A DNA stretch of 64,000 nucleotides, taken from NCBI GenBank assembly GCA_003439945.1, contig QVRM01001782.1, positions 868,001 through 932,000 of the forward strand. The letters run 5' to 3'. Below the pieces are notes generated by a model, which had not been told where the DNA came from, ran no database searches, and saw only the letters and a program-made list of their open reading frames with translations. Position 1 is the stretch's first letter; every line of letters starts with the position of its first letter. Below are positions 1 through 10,436 of the stretch, piece after piece. Source of the DNA: Dermanyssus gallinae (Eukaryota > Arthropoda > Arachnida > Mesostigmata > Dermanyssidae). Position numbers and translations under genes: made by a program.

Positions 1-1030
1 CAACTTCCACAAATCCCGCCCGCACGCTCGCCGACGCTCTCGTACGCTCGGCGCCGGCGGCATGGCGAACCATGGCTATTTGTTCTACGTTCTTCTGTTC
101 GTCTGCCTGCCTGCCTGTCTGCCTGTTCGATTGCTCGTCCATCTGCTCAGCCATGATGTGCCCAGGACAGAGGCCGTGTCTCCCCGTCAATTACACGCTC
201 GCTATTCCTGCAAACCAGGACGGCGATGATGATCGCGACGACCAGCGCACAGGACAGGATACAGGCTCGCGTGGCCCGTCTGTATTGCGTCGGGTTGGGC
301 TGGGGGCTGAGCTGAGCAGGAAGCAGCGATACAGACCGCAGCGACAGCAGCTGGGGTTCCCCTCGGGCTCGCGTAGTGAGTGAGTAGTAGAAGCCGGCCA
401 GGTCAAGCGGCAGACGAGAAACGGGAGACAACGGCGCCCCGGTACGGAACGTTCCGGTCTTCAGCCTTCAGCAGCGACATTATCACTATCACAATCCACG
501 ATACTGATGATGATGATGATGATGATCATGATGGTGAGTCTGACGATAATCATGATCACGATGATCGACGAAGGCGTAACATGCGTGAACAGGCCGCCGT
601 ACAGGCGGCTGCGAAGACCGTTAAAAGAAAATTGTCCTCCTCTATCAATAAGCCGCTTCTGGAAGGACTTGCGGCAGGCCTGGCGGGAACTGCCGCCTAA
701 TAATTTACGAAACCATACGGCCGCAATACAAGCAGCCAAACAGAAGAACCCATAGCGAGTAACGTAGTAGCGACACACAGAATGAACGACTAATAAGGCA
801 GAACCCCCCCCCCCCCCAAAAAAAAGAGGAAAGGAATGAAAACAAATTTGCCAAAGGCTGGTGCCCTACAGCTGGTGCCATACTTTACACGTTCGAGACG
901 AGGCAAGTGAGAAACAGAAAACAAGCGTTGGGTCGACGAACGACTAGCTAGGGAGAAGGTGCTGACGTAAGAAAACAGAAGAAAGATTTGGAAGCGTAGA
1001 TATAACTCATATTCAACCAAAATTAGCTCG
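1..1030. other. GC-rich non-coding block with simple repeats
   Basis: No reading frame here has a recognisable domain. The block holds drifting tetranucleotide repeats (CTGC/CTGT around 103-128), a (GAT)n run near 505-528, and a run of 14 C followed by A8 at 804-825. Overlapping open frames on both strands come from the high GC content and share no protein signature. It could be a promoter or enhancer, but nothing in the sequence proves that. Confidence 0.4.
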
Positions 1031-1428
1031 GCGGAATGCGAGCGGGCTCCTTCGTTCGCCTTCCCTGGCCCGCTTCATTATTACTTCGGCTCCGAGATGG
1101 AAGTCGAAAAACGGAGTATATCATTATGTCATGGCAAAAATAGTTCAAGTTGGTCCTCGATAATGAAATAAGATGATTATTGCCGTTGTCGTTGCCGACC
1201 TTCCATTCCGATGCAGCAGCATCAAAGAATGTGTTTGAACAGTGACCGCCAAGATTAAAGTATTTTAACGGTGTCTGTGAGTAGCGATACTCGAAGTTGA
1301 TCGTACATTATTGTAGCTTGCGGATTCTTTGTACTTTTTAAAATTTTCTTTTTCTCCTTTATTTGCTGCAATATTGACTTGCATGTAGCTTGGTGGATCC
1401 CTTTTCTCATTGCTTTAATTCCTCCCGC

Positions 1429-1476
<48 letters not shown>

Positions 1477-1484
1477 CTATATGT

Positions 1485-1515
<31 letters not shown>

Positions 1516-3467
1516 CATACATGTACATTTATATAGTAGTATATTAAAATTTAGTATGTGTTCTTATTGTTGCCTGGAAGTATGTTGTCGCCGCTGAGTA
1601 AAACCTGAGACGGCAGTAGCGGGCAACTTACGCAGCTTCAAAAGTAATTGTTGGCCTGGGGGATACGTGATTGCTTTACGCTCAGCTGAGCATACTTCGA
1701 CAGTTGACGTGAGACACAAGGAGTAAGAAGGCCTCGGCCCCCGAGGTCGTACGCGTTGGCTTGACGTTACAGCCGCTTGCAGGTCCTCTATTATGTGCTA
1801 AATCTCTCTGCTATGAGAGATTTGGCAGGGAGCGTTGCAGGACGTTCATAGTCAGTGGTTGTAGCTAGGATAGCATGGCGCGCTTTGCGCCACCAGAGAA
1901 TCATCAAGCTTAACTAGCTTTAAAGCAGACATCTGGTGTATATATATATATAATCACAAAAGAAGAGCTATCTGTGGCTAAACGCGACGGTGTAGTTTAT
2001 CTCAGTAATGAAAGTAAAACAGCTCATCTGCCACAAGATGTATTCTCTACCAGTTATGCTCATAGTTTAAGAAGTGGCATACATGCACAAATATTTTATA
2101 GCATGCGCCTTTAAGAAATCATAGCGCTGTCGTTTAGCGTAAACAACCTGTACTTTTGAACATCTATCATGTATCTAGATTAATTATTTATATTTATTTT
2201 TTCTTGGTTAGTACGAAACGCTTTACGAATATTTGTAAGCAAATACGCACAAAAGAGTGAGCTTGACAATATGTGCTATCTTTATTATCTCTGATTGGTA
2301 ACATGAGATATTAAAAATAGTTAAGTATTATAACCCAATGTGGCAGGAACATTTAAGCAGGTCATCATCGATCGGCGTGTGATGCTGACCTTTCGAGCAT
2401 TAAAACAAATATTTTGCGTCACGTCCCCTTTTTGTTTTATCTGTCTAAGAGCAAAAATCGTATTTACGATTTTTAGATGGGCAGCCTTTTTGAGGATACG
2501 TAAGTGGACTTGTAAACGCGGCGCACTCCTGTGAACGTGCGGAAGGCCAGTGAAACTGTCGGTTTGCTAGTTCGTCGTGAAGGTCACCATCCCCACTGAA
2601 CCTAGCTAGATTATAAATAAACTAATCTGATTGTTGCCAATTCCAAGTGAGCGCAGATGGAACCGTAACAAGCCTCTTTAATGGGTGAAAAGTTATCCTT
2701 ATCCCTCTATGGATAAGCATTGCCATGGTTGTGATCCATGGGTCGAGCGCATTGGCACACCTCGAAGCACCAGCACAGGATCATTATTTGGTGCGCAACT
2801 TCAATCGCCAGAATCCGTGACGCGGTAATTCGGCGGTGATAATCAAATGCCTGAATGCAATCACTACGAATGATCATCATAAACTTGGCGACAGTTTTGA
2901 CAATCAAGTTGTCGGGGTTCGTCGTCACCCAAGCCTGTCGGATTTGCCAATCAGTGATCATGATTTCGTCTCACCACGCGACACTTGCATGACAGAAGCG
3001 ATCTGCATCAATATGTGGACCAAACAAAAGGGGCCTTTCAGTGTATGCCGTAACGTATATATATATATATATAGACGATGTTGTTACTGCCAATTGGTGG
3101 CGGTACACGGTTGAGGTCGAACGATGTCCGTGCCTCAGATGCCAATTGATGTGCCTACCCGCGTATGAGATCTGACAGCGACAACAACAGCGACTGGTCT
3201 CTGACCCTACAACTATGCACCGAGTATGCAGCTAGTTTTTACATAAGTCCTACTGGGCTATCACTATGGTTCTTACAGCCACTACCATTGATGCTGAAAA
3301 TTTGCTTGCTGATGACATACAATTTGCTTACGGTTGTCTAATAGAACTTCTCTGACTGTCCTTTCAACGTAGTTCGGTTGTTAGGGTTTGCCCTTTACTG
3401 TCCTGTATAGTTTCTTTTGTTTCTGTTTCGTATTTACATACATACACATCTAAATCTTACAATTATA

Positions 3468-3471
<4 letters not shown>
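1031..3471. other. Intergenic or intronic AT-rich DNA, no gene seen
   Basis: I see no coding sequence or clear transposon ends. The stretch holds the (TA)n tract at 1432-1514 and short (TA)n runs near 1938-1951 and 3055-3073. Confidence 0.5.
1432..1514. repeat. (TA)n microsatellite with interspersed GTATAC
   Basis: About 83 bp of alternating TA broken once in the middle by short GTATA/CATGTA variants. Open frames through it encode Tyr-Ile repeats and are not genes. Confidence 0.9.

Positions 3472-3502
<31 letters not shown>
3472..3502. repeat. (TA)n tract used as mariner target
   Basis: A 31-bp TA run that ends exactly at the TA preceding the mariner left inverted repeat. The right flank (4812 onward) continues as TATACATACATTCATACATA. 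This suggests the mariner inserted at a TA inside a microsatellite. Confidence 0.85.
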
Positions 3503-3505
<3 letters not shown>

Positions 3506-3525
3506 GGTGTGTTCAAAACGTATCG
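3503..3525 (+). repeat. mariner left terminal inverted repeat
   Basis: Begins CACGGTGTGTTCAAAACG directly after the TA at 3501-3502. It pairs with 4791-4811. It should bind the N-terminal helix-turn-helix domain of the transposase. Confidence 0.9.
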
Positions 3526-3699
3526 AAATTTTCGCGGATTACGTATATTCGAATTTCGATTTTTTGTGGCGTTATGTTGGTACTCATGTCTCTCACTTAT
3601 GCCGACAAGCTCGGCCATTTTGAATGTTCACTTAATTGTTGACAGCTGCTTTGCTTGCACGTGTTTTGGATCGTCTTCGATTTTTACCTATTCAAAAAA

Positions 3700-4731
3700 A
3701 TGGATCAAAGAACCTGTATCAAATTTTGTGTGAAAAACGAAATTAAGTGCGCGGATGCATTCCGAATGTTGACTGTGGCATACGGAGAAGCTACCTTGGA
3801 CCGAAGCAACGTTTATCGGTGGTACAAAATGTTCTCAGAAGGCCGAGAAGATGTGAACGACGAAGAGCGTGCCGGACGCCCGAGCACTTCAACAACAGAC
3901 GAAAAAATTAATGAAGTGGAGAAAATGGTATTGGGCAATCGTCGAATCACCGTTAGAGAAGTTGCTGAGGACCTAAACATATCGATTGGCTCGTGCCATT
4001 CGATTTTTATCAATGATTTGGGCATGAGACGGGTCGCCGCGAAATTTGTACCAAAATTGCTCAATTGCGACCAAAAACAGCATCGCATGAACATTGCTAA
4101 TGAGATGTTGGACTCTGTCCGCGACGACCCAAATTTGCTCCAGAGGGTCATAACTGGTGACGAATCGTGGGTTTATGGTTATGACGTGGAAACCAAAGCT
4201 CAATCATCTCAATGGAAGCTGCCGCACGAACCAAGACCGAAAAAAGCGCGCCAAGTTCGGTCGAATGTGAAAGTTTTGCTGACAGTTTTCTTCGATTGCA
4301 GGGGCGTGGTGCATCATGAGTTCTTGCCACAGGGTAGAACGGTCAATAAGGAATATTACCTGCAAGTTATGCGCAATTTGCGCGAAGCAATCCGCCAGAA
4401 ACGCCCGGATTTGTGGAAGAACAAAAATTTGCTTTTGCACCACGATAACGCCCCTGCTCACACATCGTTGCTTGTGCGCGAGTTTTTGGCCAAAAACAAC
4501 ACACTAATGATGCCGCAGCCACCGTATTCCCCAGATCTGGCCCCCTGTGACTTTTTCTTGTTCCCTAAACTGAAGAGGCCCATGAAAGGACGACGTTACG
4601 CTACGCTTGACGAGATAAAGACGGCATCGAAGGAGGAGCTGAACAAGATAAAAAAATGGTTTTTTGAAGTGCTTCGAAGATTGGAAAAACCGTTGGCACA
4701 AGTGTATAATATCTCATGGGGATTACTTTGA
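3700..4731 (+). CDS. mariner transposase, C-terminally frameshifted
   Basis: The open frame runs from an upstream ATG at 3655, but homology begins at MDQRTCIKF (ATG 3700), so I use that start, giving 343 residues. Two helix-turn-helix segments lie at about residues 1-50 and 80-115 with a GRPSTS linker between them. FVPKLL (116-121) stands at the WVPHEL position. The catalytic triad is D154 (TGDESW), D249 (HHDNAPAH) and D284 (LAPCDFF). The D249-D284 gap of 34 residues is the mariner DD34D signature, and D249/D284 match the Mos1 numbering. After about residue 320 the frame leaves the family: the usual C-terminus (CFEDWKNRW...GDYFEGDK) is found in the +1 frame from about 4667 to the TAA at 4757-4759. 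A one-base change in the A7 or T6 run at 4650-4665 explains this. It is either a real inactivating mutation or a sequencing error. Confidence 0.93.
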   Translation: MDQRTCIKFCVKNEIKCADAFRMLTVAYGEATLDRSNVYRWYKMFSEGREDVNDEERAGRPSTSTTDEKINEVEKMVLGNRRITVREVAEDLNISIGSCHSIFINDLGMRRVAAKFVPKLLNCDQKQHRMNIANEMLDSVRDDPNLLQRVITGDESWVYGYDVETKAQSSQWKLPHEPRPKKARQVRSNVKVLLTVFFDCRGVVHHEFLPQGRTVNKEYYLQVMRNLREAIRQKRPDLWKNKNLLLHHDNAPAHTSLLVREFLAKNNTLMMPQPPYSPDLAPCDFFLFPKLKRPMKGRRYATLDEIKTASKEELNKIKKWFFEVLRRLEKPLAQVYNISWGLL

Positions 4732-4790
4732 AGGGGACAAAATAGATATTCATGAATAAATGAATAATTTTTGAAAAAACACAAAAGTCG

Positions 4791-4811
4791 CGATACGTTT
4801 TGAACACCATG
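4791..4811 (-). repeat. mariner right terminal inverted repeat
   Basis: CGATACGTTTTGAACACCATG followed by TA at 4812-4813. It is the reverse complement of the left end apart from a 2-bp indel. Confidence 0.9.
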
Positions 4812-4813
4812 TA

Positions 4814-6860
4814 TATACATACATTCATACATATATAAGCAATTTGTCTTGAATGCAGGACCAAGAAGGCAGTCGCATTGAAATTCTTTGCATGGTTTGA
4901 CTTGACTATTTGCACTTAAAGCCGACCTCAAGTTTCACTCCAAGACATCAAACGATGGGAACAGAAAAGAAGCTTAAGGGGCGGGTCGGCAGTTGCAAAT
5001 TTAGAACCGCACCAGGAAATTTGAGTTTTCTTGCTGCTGAGGCCGAGGTTGCCCTAGTCGCAATGATTGTAACAGTTCTAGTGGTATTAGTAGTGTTTGA
5101 CATTTGGCTACCCAAAGATGTCGAAGTCTCCATTATGCCGTGCTACAAGGCAACTGGTAGCAGTGATGTTGAGCGTCGACGGGACCTCAAAGATAAAGCG
5201 TTGCTTCCAAGATAAAGGCGTGTTCCCCAGGCGATGACGAGACTCAGCAGCAGCACTTTGCGCCGGTATTTCCAAGTGTTCGGATGTCGAAAGGTATCGC
5301 TACGACGTTAAACTTGGATTAATGCAGAAAGGGACTGCATTGGATCGATTCATAGATAGATACATACATAGACAGAAACGAACACATAGCTCTACCTCGC
5401 GTACATCAATTGATACACACAGAAGCTGCCAGTTGCCACTACCGACTCAAGGACGTCTCAGCGGCAGTGCGTTCCAAGCCTTCCAAGGAGCCAGCACCGA
5501 ATGCAGCCAACATTTTGTCTGTCAACACTAACCTACTGCAGTGGCAAATCAGCACTGCTGTTAGAACAACAGCAACAGCTCCTGCTTCCACCCTCAGTAC
5601 TGTCACCTGTCGAAAACGCTGCCAGACTACTTGTTTATGCGTCCGTGTATTTAGCCTATACACCTGCAAGCTAGTGCCGAGAACGGTCGCGTGGCGGCGG
5701 CAGCGGAATGCGGAGCAGACAGGTTTTGGCACACAGACGGTTCGCTGCGAGGAAAAAAGGTGGGCAGTGCCTATCTGCAAGCAGACGATACAAACAAAGA
5801 GGCCTTTTTACTCCCGGTAGAAGAAAAGCCGTTCCAGCCCCTGCACTGGCGGTGGTGCGCTTCGGATCGGTCCTTCGACTTTTCTCCGGCTCATAGTGGC
5901 TCAATTCTCACAACTTTGCCCAACAACTGCCCGCCCGTCTGCCCTCCATATCCTGATTTCGACCACTGTCTGACGCGCCCACATCGACCACACACAGTCA
6001 CAGTCGGCTTGGATCGCAGAGGTGGCTCCTTGCTAGCCGTATCGGAATTCAGACACAGGCCTTTTCCTTCTGTTGGCTTCGAGATGCTCTCTGCTCGGCG
6101 CCCACTCAACTCATCCGCCTTGCTCGCTTTATCTCCACAGGTCCCGGTCGAGTTCGAGCCCTTTTGCTCTCTCACCTCTCCTCTTTCACCTGGTCCTCAT
6201 CCCCGCTCTGTCCCGCCTGGTCGGTCTGTCCACTGTCCGCCAATCCGAAGTCTCTCGTATTTGAACACCGCAATTCCCCTCCTATACAGCAGCTTTTAGT
6301 TTTGTTCGTCTCGCTTCGCTCCGCCACAAAGTAGACAGGTAACACCCACTACCAGCGGCTTGGCTTTATTCGCTGTGGCTCGCACTCGTACGCGCCGCGA
6401 ACAAACACTTGCAAGGCTTTTGCAAGGCTTTTGCAAGGACTGCTGGAGCAGCAGCAGGACGGCGAAAGCTTGTCAGGCGACAGCGTCATCTAGCTACCAA
6501 TGTTTCTCTCAGCCATGACATGAAATGAAAGCTTTGGAGAAGCGCTGCCCCGAGCGCCTGTGCGCTGTGTGCTCGTTGCAGCATCTGAGGAGCTCCAATA
6601 TCGAGGCAGAGAGAAATGTGATCTTTACCGCGAACGAAACAAGACACCGAAAATGTTTCGCCACCTAGCTACCTATCGTCCGCTGGACGCCCCGATGTCG
6701 TAGTACGTCTTCTAAGGTGTTTCAGCCAAACGGAGAGTATTGTACGCGCTCCTTGCGCTGCCGGGTCGATTACTAACGACTATAAGGTACGTTTTTTTCT
6801 CCGACAGCGAGCGACAGTTCACAAGACTGCGGCTAAGTTTAGTATTAATCGAATTGTTCA
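4814..6860. other. Non-coding, GC-richer from 4900 to 6700
   Basis: A 202-residue frame at 5691-6299 (+) and opposing frames of similar length overlap here, but none has a known motif and the composition is proline/serine-rich noise. A short tandem of TTGCAAGGCTT (about three units) lies at 6410-6440. Nothing else is recognised. Confidence 0.4.
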
Positions 6861-6865
6861 CAAGG

Positions 6866-6924
6866 ATCAGTCTTGGTCAGCCCAGGTATCAGTCTTGCTG
6901 ATACCTGGGCTGACCAAGACTGAT
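6866..6924. repeat. Perfect hairpin, 27-bp arms, 5-nt loop
   Basis: Arm 6866-6892 (starts ATCAGTCTTGGTCAG) is the exact reverse complement of 6898-6924 (ends CTGACCAAGACTGAT). The loop is TCTTG at 6893-6897. A further partial repeat (ACCTGGTCAGG) follows at 6925-6935. No terminal repeat or target duplication of a known element is visible. It could be a recent template-switch inversion or a small-RNA precursor. Confidence 0.9.
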
Positions 6925-6935
6925 ACCTGGTCAGG

Positions 6936-8574
6936 TGCCTAATAGGTTCCCTCAAAAACGCCGAATCAGCAGGCCGTGTTCTTCGATTCTTCTCTAACGA
7001 GAAGATATGCACCGTAAACGCAAAATTCAAGCGAGAAAATGACCGTTGACGATTCGGAAGATGTCCCTGTTGTGGAATGGAATACTTTCTTCAGAAACGC
7101 CAAACAGTGACATGAGAAATTGATTTGCATGTTCTGTAAACTGTGGTGGAACGGTGGATAAACTTTGTGTTTGATGGGTTGCAGTACGTGTCTTAGCAGA
7201 ATGACGCGTCTCCTTACACCAGCCATTTAGTGAAAGGGTACCTGGCAGAGTATATGAATATGTTTTGCATTAGGCAATAATTCATGGCCGCTCAGCAATC
7301 CAGATTTGTACGTTAGAGTACTACGTGTGAGGCGATATTGAGCGAATGTCTAACAAAGCTGAAATAACGATACAGGCTCACTTACTGTCTTCATTTAGCA
7401 GGCATTTGCAAGCCTGATAGGCAGATATGGCAAGATGTCTGTAAGCAGCTTAGGTCTCGAGTTGAAGCGGTGATTCAAGCAAACGGCGGTTACAAATCAG
7501 CGCTGCTCGCGAAAAAAATGTCGTTTAAATACTTGCTTTTATTTGGGCAGAATTTAAGCCAAGCGACATTAGTTATTTCCGATATTTGTATATATCTTAT
7601 ATGCGGGTGTCCAAAATAATTGATTCTGTATCTTGATGTGGTAGTTGTAACTAAATTACTACATCAATACCACAATTAGCGTCAATTTGAATGAAAACGT
7701 TTAATTTAATGCGTCTAACTATGGAGAGTTTCCAGTTCCGTTAGTCAGCTTAGGTCAAGTAACGCTCTACCTCGAGCTTGACATAATAATTGTACAAATA
7801 ATTGTAGTACCAGGCATGCAGTATTATGCTTACGTTTGGCCGCCTCTTCAGCAGTGCGAAGTGAAGTTGTCCACAAGTATGTTTAGAGCCGCCTCATAAT
7901 GCATGTAGCCCGAAAGTGCGATGTAGATCGAAAGCCAATTGCCTTACCGATTATGACAACGATGCCTAAGGCCACGACCCCGGCCAGCTAAAAAAGATAA
8001 CCCGGGTGCAACGCCACTTTGAGGTCGGATGCCACACTTAAGCACGAGGTGTTTCTGTGCACTAGATGGCTAGTCATCATGCTTTGCTCGCCTCTAACGT
8101 CGCTTGTATAATTGGCGCCATGAATTGAAGGAATCGAGCAGCGCATGACTAACTTATCATAAACTGTTATGCCTCACAATTGAATTAACTACTTTCATAA
8201 ATTAATTCCTCACTCCTAAACAAGACGTTTCCGCCTTGTCCTTTTATTAAGAAAAATTGTTTTCTTGCCTGCCTTGAGTCACTGCCTTGGAAAACGACTC
8301 TGTTGAAAGTACAGAGCCGTACTATTTTGCAATTTTAAGCTCTCATCAATGTATGCCGTTGAGAAAAATTGTTAGCATCGTCTATAAATGCGGCATATAT
8401 ATATATATATATATAGTCCGTTACATTTGTCTCAAAGGTTGCCGGGTCCTATGACAATTAGGGCGGTACTGTTCCCTTCTACGGGTAATCTGCTAGTCGA
8501 ATAGAAACCAAATGTATATAATTGAAGAGAAAAATTGTATATATACATATTAGAGAGAGAGATAAACGAGAGAG

Positions 8575-8577
<3 letters not shown>
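6936..8577. other. Non-coding, no gene seen
   Basis: AT-rich DNA without convincing frames. It includes one foldback-arm-like segment (8208-8270, listed separately) and a short (TA)n at 8396-8415. Confidence 0.45.
8208..8270. repeat. Foldback-arm-like fragment
   Basis: The motif CTCACTCCtAAACAAG, followed by a T-rich stretch and a second spaced T/G-rich block, resembles the inner face of the right arm of the foldback element (CTCACTCCGAAACAAG at 10848-10863) and the segment at 61790-61899. Both termini are missing. It is probably a decayed relative. Confidence 0.4.

Positions 8578-8579
<2 letters not shown>

Positions 8580-8607
<28 letters not shown>
8580..8607. repeat. (TA)n microsatellite
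   Basis: About 28 bp of TA, preceded by a short (GA)n run at 8553-8572. Confidence 0.85.
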
Positions 8608-8639
8608 CATCGCACAAGCGATAGGAGCACGATGAGCCG

Positions 8640-9190
8640 CATTCCATAAATATTTCACAGAGGAGAAGTCGTCGGAGCGCGTCTGTGTTGTTGGCAGGTC
8701 TTTCGTGGCCTGCCCTCGCACTCGTGGAGCCGTTTGCCATCACCCCCACCAAGACCGCCACCAGCACCGCCGCACCCCCACCTACCCAGGATAAAGAAGG
8801 AAGCTTCTTTTCCTGACCCGTCGCGTACGTCATGGCGACGTCTTGCTGCCGTTGGTGTCTCGGTCGGTCGGTCGGTGGGTCGCCGGCCTTCTCGTATGTT
8901 CTCTGTCCTCTGTAGTTCATTCGGCGGGCTCGATACCGCTGTTCCACCATCTCGGTACGACTTATACTACTTGGTCTTCTTTTGGCCTTTGCCATGAATG
9001 GCGGCGGCGGCAACCACATGGGCCTATTGCTGAAAGCAAGATGGCGGCATTGCGCGACTACGACTACAATCCCTTGACTCGTAAGCAGTCACAAACCAAA
9101 TCGTTTGACGTTTTTGCCGCTCATTCAGCTTCGTTCTGTCGACGGCGGACGACGAGCGCACGAACCGTGTAACCGCTACCTCTATTGTTC
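8640..9190. promoter_or_regulatory. GC-rich block with YY1-like ATGGCGGC motif
   Basis: A GC-richer block with drifting TCGG tetranucleotides at 8857-8880, a (GGC)n run near 9000-9010 and AAGATGGCGGC at 9038-9048. The last matches the known YY1/Pho core-promoter consensus. Open frames on both strands are proline-rich and show no domain. A promoter or enhancer role is inferred from composition and one motif only; the target gene is unknown. Confidence 0.3.
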
Positions 9191-9389
9191 ATCCCAGCTT
9201 TTTGTTGTTTAGTTGCCCCTCGTCATAATTGTGAGAGTGGATCTGCGGCTGACGACTACCATTCACACACTTCACTTGTCGTGGTTGCGTCGTTGCATAA
9301 TTGCAGCCCCCTCGCCAAAGCTTAATCACCAGAATATATATATATATATATACACGGCGACACGGCCGAGACGATAGTCCGACAACAGC

Positions 9390-9404
9390 ATAAGGCAGGT
9401 AATT
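9390..9404. repeat. 15-bp direct repeat, left copy
   Basis: ATAAGGCAGGTAATT, identical to 9777-9791. The two copies bracket the isoleucyl-tRNA synthetase fragment and look like a target-site duplication. Confidence 0.8.
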
Positions 9405-9776
9405 GAGTACGAACAGTACCGAGAACAGCGTTTGTAATCTTTGCAAACAATCTGCCTTGCCCCCGTCGCCCTTGAGGCGTTTGCGGTTCATTCGCACGTA
9501 CCAATGAGTCAGATTGTCGATGTACTTGAGTAGACGCGGCACAACCGTGTACAGGCGGTACGCTTTCATCTACTGCTTAACGAAGCTAACTAGGCTGTTC
9601 CAATACGACAGGATCCATATGTCCATGGTGTTGCTTACGTCCTTCGGCGGTTTGAACTCGAACGTAGTATTGTAGCTCTTCGTCGTACAGGGCAATATTC
9701 TGCAGCAAATATCGGAGCGCGTTGTGCCACGATAGAAACACGTCCTTGAGGATATCGCGCACACCTTCCTCCTTTA
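9405..9776 (-). pseudogene. IARS1: Cytosolic isoleucyl-tRNA synthetase fragment
   Basis: Reading the minus strand from 9776 gives EEGVRDILKDVFLSWHNALR, then after a one-base shift NTMDIWILSYWNSLV, an in-frame TAG (9570-9572), then AYRLYTVVPRLLKYIDNLTH, WYVRMNRKRLKG and LFSVLFVL. These are in the order of the region after the KMSKS loop of eukaryotic cytosolic IleRS, covering the start of the tRNA anticodon-binding domain. The intact enzyme charges tRNA-Ile in the cytosol. This copy covers only about 124 codons and begins and ends inside the coding sequence. It has one frameshift (near the codons for LQY) and one stop, lacks introns over its length, and has no splice sites at its edges. Direct repeats at 9390-9404 and 9777-9791 abut the homology. 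It is a dead inserted copy; the working gene must lie elsewhere. Confidence 0.88.
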
Positions 9777-9791
9777 ATAAGGCAGGTAATT
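9777..9791. repeat. 15-bp direct repeat, right copy
   Basis: ATAAGGCAGGTAATT, identical to 9390-9404. Confidence 0.8.
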
Positions 9792-9797
9792 AACTCT

Positions 9798-9805
9798 TTA
9801 TATAT

Positions 9806-9874
<69 letters not shown>
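9798..9874. repeat. (TA)n tract at foldback insertion site
   Basis: About 77 bp of TA with one TAAATA interruption, ending at the TA (9873-9874) that abuts the foldback element. Confidence 0.9.
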
Positions 9875-9877
<3 letters not shown>

Positions 9878-10386
9878 GGTGTTTCAGGAATATTTTAAGC
9901 GCAATATGTGGAATTGTAGAGCTCGATAAAAAGATGTTTTTTGCCGTGGAACATAATCTCTGAGAAGTCTTGTTTCGGAGTGAGAGTGAAATTACTACAA
10001 TTTGTGACACTGGTGTTTTTGCTCGACATAGGAGCACAAAATGTGCAATGGCAAGGCAACTGGTTCTTCTATACAGAAACTAAGCACACCGTCGTGTTTG
10101 TAAGAAAATTTTGTTTCTTCTGAAGAGCATATAAGGCCGCACAGAAGATGCGACATGGTCGCTTAGAAGAGAATTCGCCAAAAATGAAGTAGTTTATTAG
10201 CTTTCACGCCAAATATTTTAAAATTATTACCCTACGACTACTCAGCGCTCAAAACTAACACATTCAGGCAAACGCGCGATTTCATGGCGATTATTTTGGT
10301 ACCAAATCTATGTCAATGCGAGCTGCGGTTGCGGAGTGATGACGATTTTCGGCGAACATGTCGAGATTAAGTGCATAAAAAATGAC
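9875..10386 (+). repeat. Foldback left arm
   Basis: A 512-bp inverted-repeat arm with scattered substitutions against the right arm. It ends at AAAAATGAC beside the loop. Confidence 0.88.
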
Positions 10387-10436
10387 GCGCCGCGGCTGTC
10401 GCGCGACACGTCGGCGGTAGTGAACGTCGCCACCCA

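Larger units (their letters stand above)
3503..4811 (+). mobile_element. mariner (Tc1/mariner) DNA transposon, 1309 bp
   Basis: The element is flanked by TA on both sides (3501-3502 and 4812-4813), the duplication mariner creates. The left terminal inverted repeat (3503-3525) and the right one (4791-4811) share the core GTTCAAAACGTATCG in opposite orientation, differing by a 2-bp indel near the tip. It holds one transposase gene (3700-4731), and an AATAAA follows at 4756-4761. Length, ends and protein all fit a near-full-length mariner. It moves by cut-and-paste in the nucleus. The copy is young by sequence quality, but its transposase is frameshifted near the C-terminus, so it is probably not autonomous now. 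Confidence 0.95.

Noticed and set aside
5691..6299. 202-residue open frame in a GC-rich block
   Set aside because: Similar-length frames exist on the other strand and frames, no domain is seen, and the composition is Pro/Ser/Arg-rich.
8432..9019. 195-residue minus-strand frame
   Set aside because: Includes a Tyr-Ile repeat from (TA)n and has no domain.
9405..9776. Live exon of isoleucyl-tRNA synthetase
   Set aside because: In-frame TAG, a frameshift, no splice sites and flanking direct repeats.
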